Positions 1 to 5,396 are shown, numbered from the stretch's first letter. The stretch is 6,775 nt of DNA from an uncultured Prevotella sp. (GCA_900557255.1 USSA01000156.1:1-6775); one strand, 5' to 3'. Numbers and translations are program-made. Notes: generated by a model not told the origin, from the sequence alone.

Positions 1-96
1 ATATGCTTTATCGGATTACCAACACAGTAAACATTCTCTGTTAACAAATATAACTCGCTCTAAACTTGTCTTTAATTGAATATCAAGAAGTTGGAC

Positions 97-120
97 GTTT
101 ACCTATATCTTATAGGTAAC
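97..120. repeat. Inverted repeat (hairpin)
   Basis: ACCTATA (101-107), spacer TCT, TATAGGT (111-117) is a perfect 7-bp inverted repeat. It extends to 10 bp with GTT (97-99) and AAC (118-120) if T100 is bulged. It lies about 70 bases downstream of the predicted start of the minus-strand transcript and overlaps the end of the 16-codon reading frame there. It could be an RNA hairpin in that leader or a protein site; there is no T-run, so it is not a standard terminator. Confidence 0.5.
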
Positions 121-157
121 AATATGGAAACGAGCGGACTTCTGCTCATTTCTGTAT

Positions 158-172
158 TTTGCAATATGCAAA
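158..172. repeat. Palindrome TTTGCA-ATA-TGCAAA
   Basis: A perfect 6-bp dyad with a 3-base spacer. It sits just downstream of the predicted start (about 187) of the minus-strand transcript, a position suited to an operator. No protein in the window can be assigned to it. Confidence 0.4.
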
Positions 173-192
173 GAACACTCCTTTTACAAGTG

Positions 193-222
193 CAAAGTTA
201 AAACTAAATTCTTAAAAACAAA
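193..222 (-). promoter_or_regulatory. Bacteroidetes-type promoter reading leftward
   Basis: Read on the minus strand there is TTTG (222-219), 18 bases, then TAACTTTG (200-193), close to the TTTG-N19-21-TAnnTTTG consensus used by the Bacteroidetes primary sigma factor. Transcription would start near 187 and run off the left edge of the window. No long reading frame follows within the window, so the transcript has a leader of more than 180 bases or is a non-coding RNA. Confidence 0.5.
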
Positions 223-432
223 CTTTTCTGCTTTCATTTTAGGATTATTTATGAATCGGTTTATGTAGCACCCCAAATACCTTTAAGTATAACTTGCTTT
301 GTCCCTTTATGTTGCTTTGATGAGATAAGAACATTCAAAGTAAAGCCTATTACAATAATGCGAAATTTTCAATTATTTACGATTTCTGTAATTTTTTTGA
401 GAATATTACACCTCTATTTAAAATTATTATTG

Positions 433-440
433 TACTTTTG
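433..440 (+). promoter_or_regulatory. -7 box of the XRE regulator gene
   Basis: TACTTTTG matches TAnnTTTG. It lies 31 bases upstream of the ATG at 472, giving a leader of roughly 25 bases. No good -33 TTTG is found at the expected distance. The position supports 472 rather than 358 as the start codon. Confidence 0.5.
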
Positions 441-471
441 CAAGTGTATTTACCGATTTTATATATATAGT

Positions 472-687
472 ATGGCAAAGAAAGATGTAAACAGATTGAA
501 GATTATGTTGGCAGTAACCAAGCGCTCAAACAAGTGGTTGGCAGAAATGTTGGGTAAAGACCAAGCAACCATTTCCAAATGGTGCACCAACACTTGCCAA
601 CCAGACTTGGAAACCTTAATACGGATTTCTGATTTGCTGAAAGTGGATGTAAACGATTTGTTGAACAAAAAATGTATCAAAGAATGA
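472..687 (+). CDS. XRE-family helix-turn-helix regulator, 71 aa
   Basis: This is a small Cro/C1-type DNA-binding protein, presumably a cytoplasmic transcriptional regulator. The whole protein is one HTH fold: the recognition region is about residues 20-40 (NKWLAEMLGKDQATISKW), followed by the typical QPDLETLIRISDLLKVDVNDLL segment of helices 4 and 5. There is no sensor or oligomerisation domain. The ATG at 472 is chosen because a TAnnTTTG box lies just upstream and because MAKKDVNRLK is a typical beginning for this group. The stop overlaps the following AraC gene by 4 bases (ATGA at 684-687), so the two are very probably co-transcribed and translationally coupled. Solitary proteins of this kind in Bacteroidetes often sit beside mobile or variable genes; its target here is unknown. 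The fold is certain, the role is inferred. Confidence 0.85.
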   Translation: MAKKDVNRLKIMLAVTKRSNKWLAEMLGKDQATISKWCTNTCQPDLETLIRISDLLKVDVNDLLNKKCIKE

Positions 688-1853
688 TGGACTCTTTATA
701 TTTCCTTCAGTTTGCATGTTTCATCTTCATGCTCATCAATGCCCTTATCCTCGGCATCACCCACCTGCACATGAAGTGGACCAACCGACGCTATGAGTGG
801 TCACGTTGGCTGATACTTGCAGGTATGATGGGACTTGCCATACAATATCTCTTGCAGATGCGCTTGGGTTTTCGTGCGAAAAGCGATGACTTGGGAGCTA
901 TTTTCAACATTCTTGTCTATACCCCATGCATCACCACTATCGCTATGGGCATATACAACGTTGAGGCGACCCATGCCAACCGCCGAAAGATGAACATCGT
1001 CTGCGCTTGCATTTATGCCGCCATCATAGCAGTTTTCTGCATAGGCTACAGCAATAGCGGAAGTCTTAACATTGGCTACTGGCTCTATGCGATGTTCGTA
1101 TTGTTCGGCGCAAACGTAGCGTATTGCATCTATATGATTATGATTGAGATGCGGAAACGCAAGAAAATGTTAGAGCTGATGACTGGTGGCGACATGCTGC
1201 CCTACGTGCGATATGCCCGAGCCAGTGTCTTCGCCCTGTTCTTCTCTACCCTTACCATGCCTTTCGTCATCCTCTCTACCACCTTATTATATATAATAGG
1301 ACCGTTGGCTTTGCTCTCAATTCTTTTCTTCAACCTGAGTTTCGTGGCATTGGGCTACAATTACGTTCCTACCGAGGAACTCTTGGATAAGGAGGAAGAA
1401 GAAAGCGCAGCCATAGCAGATGAAGAAACAGAAAATGGGGGAGCATCTTTGGAAAGCTCCAATGGGCAGTATGCAGAACCTATCGGCGATAAAAAAAAAT
1501 TACAGTCGTTTTCTCAGGAGCGTCAGGCATTTATCAAGGAGATGCTCGACAAGTGGTGTGCTGATTTGGGCTACAAAGACACTTCAGTAAACATGTTCAC
1601 CCTGTCACGCTCGCTGAACATTTCCAAGAACGAGCTGTCACGCTACTTCACTGCGTGCCTTAACTCCACCTTCCGCATCTGGCTTGCTGAGGTACGTTTC
1701 GAGGCAGCAAAGACGATGATGCTCGACTATCCCGACTACAACAACGACATCATTTCTGCCGAATGTGGCTTCTCTTCACGCTCCTATCTCTATCGCATAT
1801 TCAAAGAGAAAGAAGGTTGCTCCCCAACTGTCTGGAGAGCGAAAATACAATAA
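684..1853 (+). CDS. Membrane-embedded AraC-family transcriptional regulator
   Basis: The protein joins an N-terminal membrane sensor to a C-terminal AraC DNA-binding domain. Numbered from ATG 684 (389 aa), hydrophobic segments lie near 4-28, 40-60, 70-92, 103-123, 130-154, 180-200 and 202-225, so six or seven helices. An acidic low-complexity linker follows (about 226-275, with EEEESAAIADEETE), then the double HTH of AraC proteins (about 286-389): the first HTH around TLSRSLNISKNELSRYF and the second around IISAECGFSSRSYLYRIFK. Such regulators keep the DNA-binding part on the cytoplasmic side and presumably read an envelope or small-molecule signal. The start is ambiguous: ATG 672 adds four residues, while ATG 684 gives an ATGA overlap with the preceding stop. 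The linker contains an A9 run (1491-1499). The repeat array right behind the gene is its most likely binding site, by inference from position. Confidence 0.88.
   Translation: MMDSLYFLQFACFIFMLINALILGITHLHMKWTNRRYEWSRWLILAGMMGLAIQYLLQMRLGFRAKSDDLGAIFNILVYTPCITTIAMGIYNVEATHANRRKMNIVCACIYAAIIAVFCIGYSNSGSLNIGYWLYAMFVLFGANVAYCIYMIMIEMRKRKKMLELMTGGDMLPYVRYARASVFALFFSTLTMPFVILSTTLLYIIGPLALLSILFFNLSFVALGYNYVPTEELLDKEEEESAAIADEETENGGASLESSNGQYAEPIGDKKKLQSFSQERQAFIKEMLDKWCADLGYKDTSVNMFTLSRSLNISKNELSRYFTACLNSTFRIWLAEVRFEAAKTMMLDYPDYNNDIISAECGFSSRSYLYRIFKEKEGCSPTVWRAKIQ
1491..1499 (+). repeat. A9 homopolymer in the AraC linker
   Basis: Nine consecutive A encode Lys-Lys-Lys between the membrane domain and the HTH domain. 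Reading the neighbouring frames by hand, one extra A leads to a TGA after 22 codons and one missing A to a TAA at about 1590. Either change leaves a membrane-only protein without the DNA-binding domain. Confidence 0.8.
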
Positions 1854-1863
1854 AATCGCGCCT

Positions 1864-1897
1864 TAGGTGTCTACTTCCCCCACCAAGTAGACACCTA
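1864..1897 (+). terminator. 13-bp inverted repeat behind the AraC gene
   Basis: TAGGTGTCTACTT (1864-1876), an 8-base loop (CCCCCACC), and AAGTAGACACCTA (1885-1897) pair perfectly; TTTT follows at 1898-1901. It begins 11 bases after the AraC stop codon and could end that transcript. The arms are also two copies of the 12-bp element of the operator array, so the hairpin may be a by-product of oppositely placed protein sites. The terminator role is uncertain. Confidence 0.45.
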
Positions 1898-1939
1898 TTT
1901 TGTAGGAAGTAGACACCTAAGTGGGGCAAGTAGACACCT
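1865..1939 (+). promoter_or_regulatory. Operator-like array: four copies of AAGTAGACACCT
   Basis: The 12-base element occurs four times without mismatch: inverted at 1865-1876 and direct at 1885-1896, 1907-1918 and 1928-1939. Neighbouring copies are 20, 22 and 21 bp apart, about two helical turns, so all lie on one face of the DNA. The last copy ends 18 bases before the TAnnTTTG box at 1958 and thus covers the -33 region, as an activator touching RNA polymerase would need. AraC proteins typically bind such sites in series; the membrane AraC protein encoded immediately upstream is the obvious candidate, though this is inference. No other full copy was seen in the window. Confidence 0.75.
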
Positions 1940-1957
1940 TTTTCCGAAGAAAAACAC

Positions 1958-1965
1958 TATCTTTG
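1958..1965 (+). promoter_or_regulatory. -7 box directly in front of the microprotein start codon
   Basis: TATCTTTG fits TAnnTTTG. Transcription normally begins a few bases after this box, which places the 5' end at or beside the A of the ATG at 1970. The -33 position lacks a clear TTTG and is instead covered by the last array copy, as expected for an activator-dependent promoter. Confidence 0.65.
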
Positions 1966-1969
1966 CGCC

Positions 1970-2215
1970 ATGGAAAATATAATTCAGACTTTCATGAAAG
2001 AGGAACAGGCTATTTTTATAGTGGCATTGTTTCTTCTGATTTTCGCCCTGGTCATGAGCTATGCCATGGTTCAAGACTACAGGATCTATCTTGATGAAAA
2101 CTACAAGGCTCGCTACAGCTTCTGTGATTTCATCAAGAGAGAACGCTTTTATATCTATTTGCTGTTTGCATCCATATTTATCAGCCTGAAAAATCTCTTG
2201 TATTTTCTGGAGTGA
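1970..2215 (+). CDS. Small two-helix membrane protein, 81 aa
   Basis: No known family is recognised. The sequence shows two hydrophobic segments, about residues 14-33 (AIFIVALFLLIFALVMSYAM) and 59-77 (FYIYLLFASIFISLKNLLYF), separated by a charged, tyrosine-rich loop of some 25 residues (DYRIYLDENYKARYSFCDF). This predicts an inner-membrane hairpin protein with both ends on the same side. The ATG at 1970 lies only 4 bases after the -7 box; ATG 1994 (MKEEQ) is the alternative start and would leave a normal short leader. The gene follows the operator array and precedes the surface-protein gene by about 48 bases with no obvious promoter between, so it is probably the first gene of that operon. 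It could assist or signal for the membrane AraC protein or the secreted product; this is speculation. Confidence 0.65.
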   Translation: MENIIQTFMKEEQAIFIVALFLLIFALVMSYAMVQDYRIYLDENYKARYSFCDFIKRERFYIYLLFASIFISLKNLLYFLE

Positions 2216-2263
2216 GCTTAACAATAAGCAGAAAAATTTAAATAACAAATATAATATTAATTT

Positions 2264-2356
2264 ATGAAAAAAATACCAATCAATTCAATGGGTCGCATGC
2301 CGACCGTATTAACAATGGGGGAGGTAGGTTCCGAAGGATCGCTCTGTTCCCATTGA
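2264..2356 (+). other. Probable true 5' end of the surface-protein gene, out of frame at an A7 run
   Basis: ATG at 2264 is followed by seven A (2267-2273). As sequenced, this frame gives 30 residues and stops at TGA 2354-2356. The frame of the large gene stays open upstream as far as 2242, and from about 2266 on it reads KNTNQFNGSHADRINNGG, then GRFRRIALFP, running straight into MLLMLLLVPTNMVAQ. That is a complete signal peptide with basic n-region, hydrophobic core and AQ cleavage site, but it has no ATG of its own. One extra A (A8) would fuse ATG 2264 to it. The TGA overlaps ATG 2356 as TGATG, so re-initiation at 2356 is possible in the present form. A sequencing or assembly error is the competing explanation. 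Confidence 0.7.
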
Positions 2357-5064
2357 TGTTGCTCATGTTGTTGCTTGTGCCTACCAATATGGTGGCGCAG
2401 ACAGATTACGACAACACAGTAACCTTCAAAGCCTTAGCAGGTAATCCCCAAGGCTTCCCTAATGAGACTTATGCGGAACTCTTTGATGGCAAAAAGACAG
2501 AAGACAATTTCTCCAAGTGGTGCTGCAAATTCTCAGTTAGTGCCAATGTCATCTTCGCAGCCAGCAAAGCAGGAGTCCCTGTGGGCTACACCATCACAAC
2601 GGGTAACGACAACTTCACTAGTAAAGGTCGCAACCCTATGTCGTGGAAGCTCTATGGAAACAACGTGGGCAAAGATGGAGAATGGACGCTCATTCAGGAG
2701 GTAAACAACGATACGAAGCTTCAGGATGTGAACTATACTTCTTACGACTTCACCTGCGGGGGAGGTAAATCTTACAAATATTTCAAATGGGAAATATCGG
2801 CTATTCATAGCGGAGACGTGTTGCAGGTAGGCGAATTTGAACTCAAACTCCAAACTTGTACGCACACAAATGCCGATGGTTCGTCTGCCCTTGGCAATGC
2901 AATAAAAACTGTGGAAACTACTTGCACCGAGCATGGCTATACCACATACGAATGCTCTATTTGTCATTCAATAGTAAAAAAATATAAGACTGATGAGCTA
3001 AAGAAGCACACACTCACTCACCATGAGGCTAAAGATGGAGTTAAGGAACACTGGCAGTGTGATGTATGCCACAAATACTTCAGCGATGCGGATGCCACTC
3101 AAGAGGTAAGTTATGCCAGCCTTTTATATCCGGCTTATGCCGTGTTTGAAGGAAGCACAGGAACGCTTACATTCAAATGCAGTCCTTCCAAGCCCGAAGG
3201 AGCTTATGACCTTAATCATGATTGGTATGCTATAAGTAAAAATATCAAGAAGGTGGTTTTCGATGCTTCGTTTGCCAATGCAAGACCAACGAGCTGTTTT
3301 ATGTGGTTCAAAGGCTGCCCTAATCTGACCACAATAGAAGGCATTGAGTATTTTAACACCGAGAACGTGACGAATATGCGCTATATGTTCGATGGCTGCG
3401 AGTCTCTCAAATCTCTCGATCTCACAAACTTCAACACCGAGAATGTGACAGATATGTACTATATGTTCGCTTACTGCAAATCTCTCGAATCTCTCGACCT
3501 CACCAACTTCAACACAGCGAAGGTGACGAATATGAAAGGTATGTTCTGTGTCTGCTCCAATCTCAAAACCATCTACGCCAGCGATAAGTTTGTTACGGAT
3601 CAGATTACTGAAGGTTCTTGTATGTTCACTGATTGCCTCAAGCTCAAAGACTATACCTCTAGCAAAGAAGACCACACCTATGCCAACTGCGGCCCGACTG
3701 GTTACTTTACTTATGGACGTGGGTATGCCATGTTTGACAATGCTACAGAAACTCTTACATTCAGCTACAAGGGATTCAAGCCCGAAGGAGCTTATGAGCT
3801 TAATGAGGGGGAAAACAATCCTGAATGGATTTCTAAAAACTCTTATGTCAAAAATGTGGTCTTCGATGCTTCGTTTGCCAATGCAAGACCAACGAGCTGT
3901 TATATGTGGTTCTATGGCTGCTCTAATCTGACCACAATAGAAGGCATTGAGTATTTTAACACCGAGAACGTGACGAATATGCGCAATATGTTCGGTCACT
4001 GCGAGTCTCTCAAATCTCTCGATCTCACAAACTTCAACACCGAGAATGTAGAAAACATGTCATTTATGTTCAGGGACTGCTACGCTCTCGAATCTCTCGA
4101 CCTCTCTAGCTTCAACACAGCGAAAGTGACAAGTATGAGCCGTATGTTCTATATCTGCAAAGCCCTCACAACCATCTACGCCAGCGATAAGTTTGTTACG
4201 AACAAGGTTACTAATGGTAATGATATGTTCTATGGTTGCGAAAAACTCAACGGCTATGACGGTAGCAAGACCAACTACAAATATGCCAACTACAAGACTG
4301 GCTACTTCAGCAAGCTGGTAGGTAAGAATGGTAATGAAAAGATTGGGGCATCAGGAGAAACTCTTACAGCAGCGAGTCTTGCTCTTGACGATGAAAAGGA
4401 CTTCGTGGCTTACGAACCATTCACAGCTACAACAGCTATTTACAACCGCGAAATGAAGGCTGGCACCGCATGGGCTACGCTCTGCTTGCCTTTCGATGTA
4501 TCGCTTGCAGATAAGAACTTCCGTGCCTTCAAGCTTCTTTCGGCTAACGAGAGCACAAGCACCATTCAGCTCGAAGAGATTACGACAAGCATCACAGCAG
4601 GCACTCCTGTTATCATCAAGATGAACAATGGTGAGACCACTCTCAGCATCTCTGAAGCCAACAAGGAGATTGCGCAAAAGGTAGTATCTGCTGCTGATGG
4701 TAACTATCAGCTCCAGGGCATCTATACCCAAAAGGTGTTCGACAAGGTTGCTGACAACAACTGCTACATCGTGAAAGGCAACAAACTGATGAACCCTACC
4801 AAACTGTTGGAGTATACAAGCACAACACAGGTGGGCAGCAAGCCTTTCCGTGCTTACATGGTAGACAACACTTCATCATCTGCTGGAGCCAAGATGTTTA
4901 GCATCGCCATCGGTGACAGCACAACAGCCATCGACAGCCTCAACACCATTGCAGACGACAATGCCATATACTACGACCTGCAGGGCAATCGCCTCAACGC
5001 TCCTCAGAAGGGCATCAACATCGTGAAGCGTGGAAACAAGACAATGAAAGTTATCATCAAATAA
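2356..5064 (+). CDS. Secreted surface protein with discoidin-like domain and BspA-type (DUF285) repeats
   Basis: Numbered from ATG 2356 (902 aa). The hydrophobic stretch MLLMLLLVPTNMVAQ is the core of a signal peptide. Residues about 19-169 resemble an F5/8 type C (discoidin) galactose-binding-like domain (YAELFDGKKTEDNFSKW; GYTITTGND; NPMSWKLYGNN; LQVGEFELK). Residues 170-255 hold two CxxC knuckles (YECSICH; WQCDVCHKYFSDADAT), as in many gut surface proteins. Residues 260-654 form two blocks of DUF285 leucine-rich repeats with the signature MFxxCxxLxxLDLxxFNTxxVTxM. Residues 655-902 form a C-terminal domain ending in YYDLQGNRL...GINIVKRGN...KVIIK, which resembles type IX secretion or Prevotella C-terminal tails. 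BspA-like proteins bind host proteins or other cells; the ligand here is unknown. The N-terminus is doubtful: TTG 2353 and ATG 2356 are the only in-frame starts, and the natural ATG at 2264 is out of frame. Confidence 0.88.
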   Translation: MLLMLLLVPTNMVAQTDYDNTVTFKALAGNPQGFPNETYAELFDGKKTEDNFSKWCCKFSVSANVIFAASKAGVPVGYTITTGNDNFTSKGRNPMSWKLYGNNVGKDGEWTLIQEVNNDTKLQDVNYTSYDFTCGGGKSYKYFKWEISAIHSGDVLQVGEFELKLQTCTHTNADGSSALGNAIKTVETTCTEHGYTTYECSICHSIVKKYKTDELKKHTLTHHEAKDGVKEHWQCDVCHKYFSDADATQEVSYASLLYPAYAVFEGSTGTLTFKCSPSKPEGAYDLNHDWYAISKNIKKVVFDASFANARPTSCFMWFKGCPNLTTIEGIEYFNTENVTNMRYMFDGCESLKSLDLTNFNTENVTDMYYMFAYCKSLESLDLTNFNTAKVTNMKGMFCVCSNLKTIYASDKFVTDQITEGSCMFTDCLKLKDYTSSKEDHTYANCGPTGYFTYGRGYAMFDNATETLTFSYKGFKPEGAYELNEGENNPEWISKNSYVKNVVFDASFANARPTSCYMWFYGCSNLTTIEGIEYFNTENVTNMRNMFGHCESLKSLDLTNFNTENVENMSFMFRDCYALESLDLSSFNTAKVTSMSRMFYICKALTTIYASDKFVTNKVTNGNDMFYGCEKLNGYDGSKTNYKYANYKTGYFSKLVGKNGNEKIGASGETLTAASLALDDEKDFVAYEPFTATTAIYNREMKAGTAWATLCLPFDVSLADKNFRAFKLLSANESTSTIQLEEITTSITAGTPVIIKMNNGETTLSISEANKEIAQKVVSAADGNYQLQGIYTQKVFDKVADNNCYIVKGNKLMNPTKLLEYTSTTQVGSKPFRAYMVDNTSSSAGAKMFSIAIGDSTTAIDSLNTIADDNAIYYDLQGNRLNAPQKGINIVKRGNKTMKVIIK
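3133..4316 (+). repeat. Tandem duplication of the DUF285 block (about 590-600 bp units)
   Basis: Unit 1 runs from about 3133 to 3711, unit 2 from about 3721 to 4316. Both begin with YA(V/M)F..(S/A)T.TLTF, pass through VVFDASFANARPTSC and end with YAN...TGYF. The offset is 588 bp at the start and 603 bp after a 5-codon insertion in unit 2. Parts are identical in DNA, for example 60 bases at 3322-3381 and 3925-3984, and 50 bases across CESLKSLDLTNFNTEN. Other parts have drifted, which suggests a fairly recent duplication or ongoing gene conversion. Within each unit the repeat of about 24 residues is itself repeated three to four times. Confidence 0.9.
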
Positions 5065-5079
5065 AAAAAACTGAGAATT

Positions 5080-5241
5080 ATGAAAAAGAAAGAATATATA
5101 AAGCCAGAACTTAATGTCTACCAAATGGAGACTATATCTATCCTCGCGGGCTCTGAAATATTGAAAGCAAAGGAAGAGGATTATAGCGAAGGATCGGTTA
5201 GTGACTATCGCGATGCAAGTGGCAGCATTTGGGCTGATTAA
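5080..5241 (+). CDS. Small peptide with leader-like N-terminus, 53 aa
   Basis: The gene starts 15 bases after the stop of the surface-protein gene and ends before a strong hairpin, so it is the last gene of the operon. The product begins MKKKEYIKPELNVYQMET, continues ISILAGSEI, and has an acidic, glycine- and serine-rich tail ending in DASGSIWAD. There is no signal peptide or membrane helix. From memory, short Bacteroidales proteins beginning MKKxYIxPE, with a leucine-alanine-glycine-serine stretch mid-way and a tryptophan near the C-terminus, are common and uncharacterised. The layout of a conserved front and variable tail recalls peptide precursors, but no modification or export gene is present here, so that role is only a suggestion. 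Its 3' end overlaps the minus-strand gene at 5198-5389. Confidence 0.65.
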   Translation: MKKKEYIKPELNVYQMETISILAGSEILKAKEEDYSEGSVSDYRDASGSIWAD

Positions 5242-5389
5242 AAAGCCTCACCCCCAATAATAATGATACCCCATGGCATGAGTGCCATGGGGTATTATCA
5301 TATTTGCGCTCTGTTTCGTCTGCCGTTTCTTGGAAACGACTAGCTTCTTCACCATAGAGTGTTGGTATTGCTTTTATTGCTAGTGCCAT
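5198..5389 (-). CDS. Small protein of unknown function, C-terminus probably altered, 63 aa
   Basis: The ATG at 5389 is chosen because a strong AGGAGG (5404-5399) lies 9 bases upstream and a TAnnTTTG box further up. The first 34 residues (MALAIKAIPTLYGEEASRF, then QETADETERKYDNTP) look like a genuine small Bacteroidetes protein; similar starts are remembered from short proteins that I would loosely compare to antitoxins, but this is not certain. From residue 35 the frame runs through the operon hairpin and the antisense strand of the peptide gene, giving a cysteine- and histidine-rich tail (WHSCHG...CCHLHRDSH) that does not look like conserved protein. Either the gene has lost its normal 3' end or the real product is a short truncated one. 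Confidence 0.45.
   Translation of the reverse strand: MALAIKAIPTLYGEEASRFQETADETERKYDNTPWHSCHGVSLLLGVRLFNQPKCCHLHRDSH
5267..5294. terminator. 12-bp hairpin ending the surface operon
   Basis: TACCCCATGGCA (5267-5278), loop TGAG, TGCCATGGGGTA (5283-5294) is a perfect, GC-rich stem 25 bases after the peptide stop codon. The plus-strand side is followed by TTATCATATTTG rather than a pure T-run; the minus-strand side is followed by TCATTATTATT. It probably works in both directions between convergent genes, with moderate efficiency. Confidence 0.65.
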
Positions 5390-5396
5390 AATTCTG

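Larger units (their letters stand above)
1..471. other. AT-rich intergenic region without a supported gene
   Basis: No convincing protein-coding gene is seen on either strand. The stretch holds a minus-strand promoter (193-222), a palindrome (158-172), a hairpin (97-120), a weaker inverted repeat CTTTGATG...CATTCAAAG (315-340, one bulged base) and, near the right end, the -7 box of the XRE gene. On the minus strand the only short reading frame behind the promoter that stands out is a 16-codon one from ATG at 148 to TAA at 98. An upstream in-frame ATG at 358 would extend the XRE protein by 38 residues, but that part is AT-rich low-complexity translation that runs across the promoter, so it is taken as non-coding. 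Confidence 0.6.

Noticed and set aside
358..471. N-terminal extension of the XRE protein from ATG 358
   Set aside because: The extra 38 residues are AT-rich translation crossing the -7 box at 433-440; normal family length starts at 472.
1..471. tRNA, insertion sequence or attachment site at the left edge
   Set aside because: No cloverleaf, transposase fragment or flanking direct repeat could be found; only short inverted repeats are present.
1864..1897. Invertible promoter flanked by inverted repeats
   Set aside because: The 8-base segment between the arms is too short to hold a promoter or to be inverted by a recombinase.
1865..1939. CRISPR-like array of four repeats
   Set aside because: Repeats are only 12 bases, spacers 8-10 bases, and one copy is inverted; this fits protein-binding sites, not CRISPR.
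1895..2248. Minus-strand reading frame of 117 codons
   Set aside because: It lies opposite the operator array and the two-helix microprotein, has no promoter of its own, and shows no recognisable protein features.
3124..3999. Minus-strand reading frame of 291 codons
   Set aside because: It is the complement of the repetitive DUF285 coding region and repeats with it; the plus-strand frame has clear family signatures.
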